Source: CAYZHM01 sp964478225 | Lineage (GTDB): Bacteria; Pseudomonadota; Alphaproteobacteria; Micavibrionales; Micavibrionaceae | Direction of reading: 5' to 3' | DNA length: 64,000 nt | Assembly: GCA_964478225.1 (NCBI GenBank) | Contig: CAYZHM010000006.1 | Location: 1 to 64,000, forward strand | In this document: positions 41,959 through 49,731 of the stretch, piece by piece | Layout of the letters: each line of letters opens with the position of its first letter | Position numbering within the stretch: the stretch's first letter is position 1 | Made by a program: the position numbers and the translations under genes | Notes under the pieces: model-generated | Seen by the model: the letters and a program-made list of their open reading frames with translations, nothing else | The model's database searches: none | Told to the model about the DNA's origin: nothing

Positions 41959-42609
41959 ATGGTTTCCTGGGTTTTTCAAGAACATGAATGTGTGCGTAGC
42001 ACGCAAGACGAGGCGCGCGCGCTTTTGGAAAAAGGCGCGGAAGAAGGGAGCGTCGTGATTGCGGATGAGCAAACGCAAGGGCGCGGACGTCATGGGCGGG
42101 AATGGGTGTCACCCAAGGGCAATCTCTATATGTCCTTTATTCTGAAGCCGGCGTGTGCGCCGTCTGATTACGGTCAGATTGCCTTAAAAATCGGATTGGC
42201 TCTGGGCAGGGCTGTCGCAGAATTTTCTGAAGGCGTGCGTTTAAAATGGCCGAATGATGTGCTTATCGATGGGCGGAAATGTGCGGGGATTTTAATCGAG
42301 GCCGAGGGGGATTGTTTGATTATCGGTATGGGGGTGAATGTGTCGGTTGCTCCAGAGGATGCTTCGTATATCGAAAATGCAGATGTGCCGGGTGTGAGGG
42401 CTGCGTTTTTCAAACATTTTGATGCGGTCTATAACCAGAATTTTGAAGAGGTTAAGGAAGAATGGCTAGAGATGGCGCATCCTGTAGGGTCAGATGTTAC
42501 AGTCAAAATCGGGGATCGCCATGTTTCAGGGGCCTTTGAGGGGTTGGATGCGTTAGGCAATATGATTGTCGATGGGCAGACGATTTCGTCAGGAGATGTG
42601 TTTTTATGA
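41959..42609 (+). CDS. birA: biotin-[acetyl-CoA-carboxylase] ligase
   Basis: The enzyme activates biotin to biotinyl-AMP and transfers it to the biotin carboxyl carrier protein. The biotin/ATP motif G-R-G-R-H-G-R-E-W lies at 41-49 and K-W-P-N-D at 95-99. At 216 aa it lacks the N-terminal DNA-binding domain of E. coli BirA, so it is an enzyme and not a repressor. nuoN-birA-coaX-rnj is the usual order in Alphaproteobacteria. ATG at 41959 follows the nuoN stop by 4 bases. A longer frame overlaps nuoN. Confidence 0.95.
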   Translation: MVSWVFQEHECVRSTQDEARALLEKGAEEGSVVIADEQTQGRGRHGREWVSPKGNLYMSFILKPACAPSDYGQIALKIGLALGRAVAEFSEGVRLKWPNDVLIDGRKCAGILIEAEGDCLIIGMGVNVSVAPEDASYIENADVPGVRAAFFKHFDAVYNQNFEEVKEEWLEMAHPVGSDVTVKIGDRHVSGAFEGLDALGNMIVDGQTISSGDVFL

Positions 42610-43322
42610 TGCTGGCGATTGATATCGGCAATACGAATATAAAGATCGGCGAATTTGACGGCGATGATCTGATCCGTACGCATCGTTTTGAGACGTACGG
42701 CGATTGGGATTTTTCAGGGCTGGAGATGCCTGATGCGGTTTGGGTCAGCTCTGTGGTTCCGGCACTGAATGACAAGCTGAAGACGTTGTGTCAGGATTTG
42801 CTGGGCATAGAGCCGGTTTTTGTTTCGGCGCAGAATGCAGGGATTGCGATTAAGGTAGAGCGACCGGGGCAGGTCGGAGCAGACCGGTTGGTGAATGCTG
42901 TGGCGGTGCAAATGCTCTATCAGAAACCTGCTGTGGTTTTGGATTTTGGTACGGCAACGACGTTTGATGTTGTTGACAGTGAGGGAGCTTACGTTGGCGG
43001 CGTTATTGCGCCCGGACCGAATTTATCGGTTAAAGCTTTGGAACAGGCAGCGGCGCAATTGCCGGAGATTAAAATAGAAAAGCCAGGACGCGCGATTGGG
43101 CAAGATACTGTCGGCGCGATGCAGGCGGGGGTCTATTATGGCTATCTGGGGCTTGTTGAGCGGATTGTTAAAGAAATCACCATGGAGATGGATGCTGATC
43201 CGTTTGTGTTGGCTACGGGCGGTTTGGCTGGGTTTTTTGCGGAAGAGAGTGTGGCTATTGATGCTATCGATCCCGATCTGACCTTGAAAGGGCTCCAGAT
43301 TCTCTATAAAAACAGCGCATGA
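42606..43322 (+). CDS. coaX: type III pantothenate kinase
   Basis: CoaX phosphorylates pantothenate, the first step of coenzyme A synthesis. It is an ASKHA-fold kinase with phosphate-1 motif D-I-G-N-T-N-I-K at about 6-13, phosphate-2 motif D-F-G-T-A-T-T-F-D, and G-A-D-R as in the family. The length of 238 aa is slightly short but complete. It overlaps birA and rnj by 4 bases each. Confidence 0.96.
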   Translation: MMLAIDIGNTNIKIGEFDGDDLIRTHRFETYGDWDFSGLEMPDAVWVSSVVPALNDKLKTLCQDLLGIEPVFVSAQNAGIAIKVERPGQVGADRLVNAVAVQMLYQKPAVVLDFGTATTFDVVDSEGAYVGGVIAPGPNLSVKALEQAAAQLPEIKIEKPGRAIGQDTVGAMQAGVYYGYLGLVERIVKEITMEMDADPFVLATGGLAGFFAEESVAIDAIDPDLTLKGLQILYKNSA

Positions 43323-44974
43323 GCGAAAAAGGCCTTTATTTCATTCCTTTAGGGGGGTCCGAGCAATTCGGGGTCAATCTCAATGTTTATGAGTGCGATG
43401 GCGAATTGTTGGCGGTGGATTGCGGGATAGGGTTTGCCGATGAGCGGTTTCCCGGCATTGATTTGTTGTTGCCCGATCCGGCTTATCTTGAGGAGCGGCG
43501 GAAGAAGCTTAAGGGATTGATCATTACCCATGCGCATGAAGATCATGTTGGGGCCGTGGCGTATTTGTGGAAGAGGCTGAAATGTCCGATTTATACCGGC
43601 GAGTTTACGGCGGCCGTACTTCGCGAAAAATTTAAAGAGGAAAATATCAAGGCCAAAATCACTGTGGTTGAAGGAAATAAAGCCGTAAATATTGGCGGAT
43701 TTGATGTGCAGTTTGTGCCCGTGGCGCATTCTGTGCCTAATACGATGTCGTTGATTATTGAGACATCGTATGGGCGGGTCATTCATAGCGGGGATTGGAA
43801 TCTTGATCCTGATCCGATTGTTGGGAGGCCGACCGATCCGAGGCCTTTTCAGGCAGCCGGAGAAAAGGGCGTTCTGGCGTATATCGGTGATTCAACCAAT
43901 GCCGGTGTCAAAGGCCGGGCGGGATCAGAGAGTGAAGTTGAGACGGGGCTTGCCGAAGAGTTTAAGGCCTGCAAGGGCAAGATTGCGGTTACTGTGTTTT
44001 CTTCGAATATTGGCCGGGTGATTTCAATTACGAGGGCGGCGCGAGATGTCGGCCGCAGTGTTTGTGTGATCGGGCGGTCTTTGCACCGTATGATCGGATG
44101 CGCACGGGAATGCGGTTATATGAACGACGTCCCGGATTTTATTGATGAAGAAGATCTGGGCTATCTGGAGAACGATAAGGTTGTGATGATTGTCACTGGT
44201 TCGCAAGGTGAATATCGTGCGGCGTTGGCGAAGATGGCGCGGGGTGATCATCCGGTTGGAAATTTCAAGACTGGGGATACGGTTATTTTTTCGGCGCGGG
44301 CCATTCCTGGGAATGAACGGTTGATTAACGAGGTCATTAATAATCTAGTTGCCGCGAAAGTGAATGTGATCACGCCGTATGATACCAAGAATGTGATCCA
44401 CGTGTCGGGTCACCCGTGTCAGGATGAAATTACAGATATGCTGCAATGGGTTAAGCCAGCCATGGTGATTCCTGTGCATGGTGAGCGTCAACAATTAGAG
44501 GCGCATGCTGATTTGGCACGAGAATGCCAGATTGAAAACGTCATCGTTCCTTCGAATGGAACCGTTATTAAGTTGGCGCCTGGAAAAGGTGAGAAGGTTG
44601 ACCATGTAGAAACCGGGTTGTTGGCGGTGGATCAAAAGCGGATCATCGGAGCGGATCATGGATCGATTTCGCAGCGGCGCAAGCTGCAATATACGGGCGT
44701 TGTTCATTTGGCTTTGGCGGTGAATAAAAAGGGCGCATTGGTGGGCGAGCCGAAATTGGAAACGGTTGGATTGATTGATGACCGGGAGAATGGCGAGATT
44801 CAAATTGAAGATAATCTTTATGAGGAAATCCTTGATATTCTTGATGATATGAAGCCTGAGGATTTGCGCGATGATCATTTTATTGAGGAGGAGCTGCGGA
44901 TCGGCATAAGGCGTTTTGTTGTCCATGTACTGGGCATTAAGCCAAAAACGACGGTTCAGGTGATCAGGGTTTAG
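43319..44974 (+). CDS. rnj: ribonuclease J
   Basis: This metallo-beta-lactamase-fold 5'-to-3' exo- and endoribonuclease matures rRNA and degrades mRNA. The zinc site H71-A-H73-E-D75-H76 is in place, with later ligands in V-I-H-S-G-D and H-V-S-G-H. The beta-CASP domain occupies the middle. At 551 aa it matches alphaproteobacterial RNase J. It is co-translated with coaX. Confidence 0.97.
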   Translation: MSEKGLYFIPLGGSEQFGVNLNVYECDGELLAVDCGIGFADERFPGIDLLLPDPAYLEERRKKLKGLIITHAHEDHVGAVAYLWKRLKCPIYTGEFTAAVLREKFKEENIKAKITVVEGNKAVNIGGFDVQFVPVAHSVPNTMSLIIETSYGRVIHSGDWNLDPDPIVGRPTDPRPFQAAGEKGVLAYIGDSTNAGVKGRAGSESEVETGLAEEFKACKGKIAVTVFSSNIGRVISITRAARDVGRSVCVIGRSLHRMIGCARECGYMNDVPDFIDEEDLGYLENDKVVMIVTGSQGEYRAALAKMARGDHPVGNFKTGDTVIFSARAIPGNERLINEVINNLVAAKVNVITPYDTKNVIHVSGHPCQDEITDMLQWVKPAMVIPVHGERQQLEAHADLARECQIENVIVPSNGTVIKLAPGKGEKVDHVETGLLAVDQKRIIGADHGSISQRRKLQYTGVVHLALAVNKKGALVGEPKLETVGLIDDRENGEIQIEDNLYEEILDILDDMKPEDLRDDHFIEEELRIGIRRFVVHVLGIKPKTTVQVIRV

Positions 44975-44976
44975 GA

Positions 44977-45204
44977 ATGGATTGGTTTACAGGGATTGTC
45001 GTTTATTTGCTGATCTGGTGGACGGCGCTGTTCGCGGTTTTGCCGTGGGGTTTGAAACGTGATGAAACCGGTAGGCCTTTAAATCTCGATATTAAGAAAA
45101 AAATTATTGTGACATCGGTGGTTTCGTTTGCTCTCTGGACTATAGTCTATATCTTGGTGCGCAGTGATTTGATTAGTTTTCGTGAAATGGCGAAGAATTT
45201 TTAG
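44977..45204 (+). CDS. DUF1467 family small membrane protein
   Basis: This 75-aa protein has two transmembrane helices (about 5-22 and 46-64) and the motif L-P-W-G-L between them. It belongs to the DUF1467 family typically found between rnj and proS in Alphaproteobacteria. The function is not known. ATG follows the rnj stop by 2 bases. Confidence 0.92.
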   Translation: MDWFTGIVVYLLIWWTALFAVLPWGLKRDETGRPLNLDIKKKIIVTSVVSFALWTIVYILVRSDLISFREMAKNF

Positions 45205-45615
45205 ATGATTAGGTTTTGGATGATTGGATTGTTGGTTTTTGCCGGTCCCGCTTTGGCGCAGGAGGGTGATAACTCGGCGCTGTGCCGGATATTGCAAGCC
45301 CATAACGGCCAGGGGGCCGCGTATCAGCCTGGGGTTGATGTGGATGGTAAGCCGGTGGCGCCGGCGGATTTTAATCCGATGCTGAAGCATGATTTTGATG
45401 TTGTTGAAATTCCGGTTGAAATTAATCTTGCCGAGAAATTTGGGATTGATGTTGAGGACGGTATGAAGCTGGAGCCAACCGTGGGCACTTTCAAGATTTA
45501 TCAAGATGGCCGCGTCATGTATGGTGAACAGGATTTAAGTAACAAGGCTATGGCTGCGTGTGGGCTGAGCCGCGAAAGTCATGTCGAAAAGCAAGAGGAC
45601 GATAAGAGTGAGTAA
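45205..45615 (+). CDS. unknown exported protein between DUF1467 and proS (136 aa)
   Basis: A signal peptide covers residues 1-18 (cleaved after A-L-A). The mature part contains two Cys (about 27 and 114) and a central region with V-P/A-P-A-D-F-N and repeated short strands. No named domain is recognised. ATG lies immediately after the DUF1467 stop and its 3' end overlaps the proS start by 8 bases, so it is embedded in the operon. Confidence 0.82.
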   Translation: MIRFWMIGLLVFAGPALAQEGDNSALCRILQAHNGQGAAYQPGVDVDGKPVAPADFNPMLKHDFDVVEIPVEINLAEKFGIDVEDGMKLEPTVGTFKIYQDGRVMYGEQDLSNKAMAACGLSRESHVEKQEDDKSE

Positions 45616-47056
45616 AGCGAAAACGGCAATAACGCCTACCAGAGACGACGATTTTCCTGAGTGGTATCAGCAGGTCATTAAAGAGGCCGATATGGCCGAG
45701 AATTCGCCGGTGCGCGGGTGCATGATCATTAAGCCTTATGGTTATGCGGTGTGGGAGAATATGCAGCGAATTTTTGATGAAAAAATCAAAGAGCTGGGTG
45801 TGCAGAATGCTTATTTTCCCTTGTTAATTCCGCTTGAGTTTATCAGCCGCGAGGCGGAGCATGTTGATGGCTTTGCCAAGGAATGCGCAGTTGTCACGCA
45901 TCATCGTTTGGAGGCGGGACCTGATGGGAAGTTGGTGCCTGCGGGTAAGCTGGAAGAGCCTTATGTGATCCGTCCGACATCGGAGACGATTATCGGGGAT
46001 TCCATGGCGCGGTGGATCCAGTCTTATCGGGATTTGCCTTTGAAGTTGAACCAATGGTGTAACGTGATGCGTTGGGAAATGCGCACGCGGATGTTCCTGC
46101 GGACATCAGAATTCTTGTGGCAGGAAGGTCATAACGCGTTTGAGAATGAAGAGCAGGCGCGCGACGATATGCATAAGATGCTGGATGCTTACGCCGAGTT
46201 TGCAGAAAACTCCTTGGCTATTCCGGTTATTCGCGGTGTAAAGACGGCGGATGAACGTTTTCCGGGGGCTGATGATACGATGACGATTGAGGCGATGATG
46301 CAGGACGGGAAAGCTTTGCAGGCCGGAACGTCTCATTACCTCGGCCAGAATTTTGCGAAGTCTTGCGGCATCAAGTTTCAGACGCGTGAAGGGAATGAAG
46401 ACTTTGCTCATACCACGTCCTGGGGGATTTCAACCCGTTTGATTGGGGCGATGATCATGACGCATGGCGATGATGACGGGATGATGATGCCGCCGCGTGT
46501 GGCGCCTTATCAGGTTGTGATTATTCCGATTGTGCGGGATGATGCGGACATGGATAGGATCATGGCTCATGCAAGGCTCATTGCACTTGGGCTTAAGAGC
46601 ATAGGTGTACGTGTTCATATTGACGATAGGGACGAACGGACGCCTAATAAAATGTGGGGCGCGATTAAGAAAGGCGTTCCTGTACGTGTTGAGATTGGAG
46701 GGCGTGAAGTAGACGATGGAGCGTTAACCTATATTCGGCGCGATTTGGGCAAGGATTCCAAGAAAACCCTTTCTGTTGAGCAGTTTGTTGATGAAGTTGA
46801 GACTGTATTGGATGATATTCATGACGGTATGCTTGATCGTGCGCGAGCGTTTCGCGATGCAAATATCCATGAGGTCAATTCTCTTGCTGCTATTGAAGAG
46901 TTTTATAAAAAAGGCGGGATTGGTTTTGTGAAGGTGGGCGTTGATGTTCTTGAGGACGCGAAATTTGAAGCGATGAAGAAAGAATATTCCCTGACGACGC
47001 GCTGTATGCCGCTGACGGATAAAGGTCAAAAGGTTCTGATCGGGAAGGCTTATTGA
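45608..47056 (+). CDS. proS: prolyl-tRNA synthetase, archaeal/eukaryotic type
   Basis: This is a class II synthetase that charges tRNA-Pro. I start it at GTG 45608, since the frame before it runs inside the neighbour and adds a basic stretch. The product is 482 aa. Class II motif 2 (M-R-W-E-M-R-T) and the block G-T-S-H-Y-L-G-Q-N-F-A-K-S are typical of the group found in archaea, eukaryotes and some bacteria. The alphaproteobacterial norm at this locus is a bacterial-type ProRS of about 440 aa. The gene position is conserved but the enzyme class is not, which implies replacement in place. Confidence 0.93.
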   Translation: MSKAKTAITPTRDDDFPEWYQQVIKEADMAENSPVRGCMIIKPYGYAVWENMQRIFDEKIKELGVQNAYFPLLIPLEFISREAEHVDGFAKECAVVTHHRLEAGPDGKLVPAGKLEEPYVIRPTSETIIGDSMARWIQSYRDLPLKLNQWCNVMRWEMRTRMFLRTSEFLWQEGHNAFENEEQARDDMHKMLDAYAEFAENSLAIPVIRGVKTADERFPGADDTMTIEAMMQDGKALQAGTSHYLGQNFAKSCGIKFQTREGNEDFAHTTSWGISTRLIGAMIMTHGDDDGMMMPPRVAPYQVVIIPIVRDDADMDRIMAHARLIALGLKSIGVRVHIDDRDERTPNKMWGAIKKGVPVRVEIGGREVDDGALTYIRRDLGKDSKKTLSVEQFVDEVETVLDDIHDGMLDRARAFRDANIHEVNSLAAIEEFYKKGGIGFVKVGVDVLEDAKFEAMKKEYSLTTRCMPLTDKGQKVLIGKAY

Positions 47057-47058
47057 TT

Positions 47059-48399
47059 ATGGTTCAACGCCTTTTCAGGACGGTTTGGCGGATGATGAAG
47101 CTGGCGTTGCGCGGTGTTGTGGCGCTTTTTGGATTTTCTTTGTATCCGCTTTTTCTCTGCTTTTCGCCGTTTGAGCGGATGGTGGCTTGGAAGTATCTGC
47201 GTTCGAAGAAGGCCGAGGGGTTTGTTTCGGTTATTGCCGGGTTTTCCTTTACTGGGATTATGCTGGGTGTGGCGACTTTGATCATTGTCATGTCGGTGAT
47301 GAACGGTTTTCGTCAGGAATTGTTTTCACGTATTTTGGGGCTGAACGGTCATATGAACGTCTATGCGCAGCAGGGTAATTTGACGGATTATGATTATATC
47401 AGGACCTTGATTGTGCCGGTTGCGGGGGTCAAGCAAGCAACACCGATTGTCCAAGGCCAGGCTTTGGTTTCGGGATCTGGTGCGGCGACGGGTGTGGTTG
47501 TACGCGGGATTGCCTGGGAAGATTTTTTTAACCGCGAGATTTTGAGGGATTCTGTTGTTGGCGGCGATTTGGAAAAATTCGATGGGAACTCGGTTGCGAT
47601 TGGCCATGTGCTGGCCAGGAAGTTTAATTTGAAGCCGGGAGGGAAGATTACGCTGACCTCGCCGCAGATCAAATCATCGCCTTTTGGGTCAATTCCGCGT
47701 CAACGATCCTATACCGTGTCCGTGATTTTTGACGTTGATATGTATGAGTATGATGCCAATTTCGTGTTTATGCCGCTCGAGACGGCGCAGGCGTTCTTTA
47801 GTATGCCGGGTGCTGTGAGTTCGATTGAGGTGATGATTGATAATCCGGATAATCTGGATCAGATGCGCAATGCTGTCTCAATGGCGGTTCAGGGGCAGGC
47901 GGGGGTTTATGATTGGCGGGATACGAACAAATCGTTTTATGACACGTTGATTATTGAGCGGAATGTTATGTTCTTGATCCTCTCCCTGATTATCCTGATT
48001 GCGGCGTTTAATATTATTTCGTCGATGATTATGTTGGTCAAAGACAAGACGCATGACATTGCGATTATGCGGACAATGGGTGCGACGCGCGCCAATATGA
48101 TGCGTGTCTTTATGCTGACCGGGTTTAGCATTGGATTTTTGGGCACATTTATTGGCTCGGTTTTAGGAATTTCATTTGCGCTGAATATTGATGGGATCAG
48201 GCATTTTCTGGAGAGTCTGACGGGTTGGACCGTATGGGATGCGGAGATCCGTTGGTTGTCGGAAATACCGGCCGAGATTGATTGGCGCGAAGTGTTTTCT
48301 GTGGTGATTGTTTCGTTGTTGCTGACGATTGTCTTTACGTTATTCCCGGCATGGCGTGCGGCGCGTTTGGATCCGGTGGAGGCGTTGCGCTATGAATAA
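47059..48399 (+). CDS. lolC: lipoprotein-releasing ABC transporter permease, LolC/LolE family
   Basis: This is the inner-membrane permease that, with LolD, releases lipoproteins to the LolA carrier. The N-terminal motif is F-E-R-M-V-A-W-K-Y-L-R-S. It has a large periplasmic domain and the FtsX-type three-helix C-terminal domain (helices at about 300-325, 350-375, 410-430). The start at 47059 gives about 35 residues before the family start, partly hydrophobic. The true start may be later. Only one such permease gene is present here, as is usual in Alphaproteobacteria. It overlaps lolD by 8 bases. Confidence 0.93.
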   Translation: MVQRLFRTVWRMMKLALRGVVALFGFSLYPLFLCFSPFERMVAWKYLRSKKAEGFVSVIAGFSFTGIMLGVATLIIVMSVMNGFRQELFSRILGLNGHMNVYAQQGNLTDYDYIRTLIVPVAGVKQATPIVQGQALVSGSGAATGVVVRGIAWEDFFNREILRDSVVGGDLEKFDGNSVAIGHVLARKFNLKPGGKITLTSPQIKSSPFGSIPRQRSYTVSVIFDVDMYEYDANFVFMPLETAQAFFSMPGAVSSIEVMIDNPDNLDQMRNAVSMAVQGQAGVYDWRDTNKSFYDTLIIERNVMFLILSLIILIAAFNIISSMIMLVKDKTHDIAIMRTMGATRANMMRVFMLTGFSIGFLGTFIGSVLGISFALNIDGIRHFLESLTGWTVWDAEIRWLSEIPAEIDWREVFSVVIVSLLLTIVFTLFPAWRAARLDPVEALRYE

Positions 48400-49093
48400 T
48401 GTTAGCCCGATTGAGCGCGATGTGATTTTGAAGGCGGAAGGCCTTGAGAAGACTTTTGTCCAAGGAAACCGCCGTTTGACGATTTTTCAAAATCTGTCTT
48501 TGAAGGTCGAGAGAGGCGAAATGGTTGCATTGGTGGGTCAAAGCGGGTCAGGCAAGACGACGATTTTGCAAATGTGCGGGCTTTTGGATACGCCAAGCAT
48601 GGGGAAAATCAGCATTAATCATCAGGACGTGACGCATTTAAGCGATAAAGACCGTACGGGTCTGCGGCGTGACTATATCGGGTTTATTTATCAGTTCCAT
48701 CATTTGTTGCCGGAATTTACGGCGCAGGAAAATGTGATGTTGCCGCAGATTGTTGCGGGGAAAAAGAAAAAGGACGCGATGGAGAAAGCGGATGATTTGC
48801 TGACCGCGCTTGGATTGGGCGATCGTCTTGACCACAGGCCGGCGGAGCTTTCTGGCGGCGAGCAGCAGCGTGTGGCGATTGCGCGGGCGTTATCGAATGA
48901 CCCAAAATTGCTGCTTGCCGATGAGCCGACGGGAAACCTTGACCCGGGGACGAGTGATGATGTTTTTGATTTGTTACTGGAGCAGGCCAAGGAGCGTGGC
49001 ATCGGCGCGTTGATCGCGACGCATAACCATGCGCTGGCCGAGCGGATGGACCGTGGCCTGAAGCTTAAAGCCGGGAAGATTGTGGGCTTTTAG
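48392..49093 (+). CDS. lolD: lipoprotein-releasing ABC transporter ATPase LolD
   Basis: LolD powers release of lipoproteins by LolC/E. Walker A is G-Q-S-G-S-G-K-T-T at 49-57, the ABC signature L-S-G-G-E-Q-Q is at 153-159, and Walker B with L-L-L-A-D-E-P is at 173-179. At 233 aa it is of normal length. ATG at 48392 overlaps the lolC stop. An earlier in-frame ATG lies inside lolC and gives a basic extension without homology. Confidence 0.96.
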   Translation: MNNVSPIERDVILKAEGLEKTFVQGNRRLTIFQNLSLKVERGEMVALVGQSGSGKTTILQMCGLLDTPSMGKISINHQDVTHLSDKDRTGLRRDYIGFIYQFHHLLPEFTAQENVMLPQIVAGKKKKDAMEKADDLLTALGLGDRLDHRPAELSGGEQQRVAIARALSNDPKLLLADEPTGNLDPGTSDDVFDLLLEQAKERGIGALIATHNHALAERMDRGLKLKAGKIVGF

Positions 49094-49170
49094 CAAGGAA
49101 CTTTCCGTTCTGCTGTGAGTTTGTTTTTCTGTAAACATTTAAACAAATATACAGATGAACGGAGCATATT

Positions 49171-49665
49171 ATGACCTCATTGATTTCAGCAACATTTAAG
49201 ACACGTAGCGCGGCGGAAAGCGTATTAAGAGAGCTTGAGAGTATTGGCGTTAAAGATAACCAGGTTAGTTTGGTTTTAACGGATGAAACACGAGGGCAGC
49301 ATTTCAACATGGAAGAAAGTTCTAAGATTGACGAGGGAATAGCTGCTGGTGCGACTGCTGGAGGCGCTGTTGGCGTTATTCTTGGTTCGTTGCTGACGGC
49401 AACTGCGATTGTGATACCTGGTCTTAATCTTATCGTTGCCGGAAGTGTTATGACGGGGCTTGCAGGTCTGGGTGCGGGGGCTGCTGCAGGGGGCCTGATT
49501 GGCGGTCTTATCGGGGCTGGCATTCCCGAACACGAGGCAAAAATTTATGAAAACGAAATTAAGAATGGTGCTGTTTTGCTTGCCGTGAAGCCTGAAAATA
49601 GCAAGCAAAGGGATATGGTAAAGAATATTTTAGAGCACCAAGACGCCTATCATATCGCTGCATAA
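49171..49665 (+). CDS. general-stress-protein-17M-like membrane-associated protein (164 aa)
   Basis: The N-terminal region (about 1-45) has the ferredoxin-like pattern of the heat-induced YflT/general stress protein 17M domain (S-A-x-x-V-L-R-E-L-E-S-I-G-V). The middle (about 55-115) is two Gly/Ala-rich hydrophobic stretches with glycine-zipper spacing, likely membrane-inserting, and the C-terminus is a small alpha/beta tail. Such proteins respond to heat or envelope stress, but the biochemical role is unclear. The gene stands alone between lolD and dnaE with its own AT-rich upstream region. Confidence 0.75.
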   Translation: MTSLISATFKTRSAAESVLRELESIGVKDNQVSLVLTDETRGQHFNMEESSKIDEGIAAGATAGGAVGVILGSLLTATAIVIPGLNLIVAGSVMTGLAGLGAGAAAGGLIGGLIGAGIPEHEAKIYENEIKNGAVLLAVKPENSKQRDMVKNILEHQDAYHIAA

Positions 49666-49689
49666 GTTTAACTTTTATCACATGCGTAC

Positions 49690-49729
49690 GAAAAGGTTGG
49701 TGACATTCGCTTTTGTTGCTAACCTTTTC
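49690..49729 (+). promoter_or_regulatory. stem-loop abutting the dnaE start codon
   Basis: GAAAAGGTT (49690-49698) and AACCTTTTC (49721-49729) form a perfect 9-bp stem around a 22-base loop. The stem ends two bases before the dnaE ATG (49732), and no Shine-Dalgarno is present between them. It may regulate translation, act as a weak terminator of the gene before, or reflect a wrongly chosen start. Confidence 0.45.
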
Positions 49730-49731
49730 TT

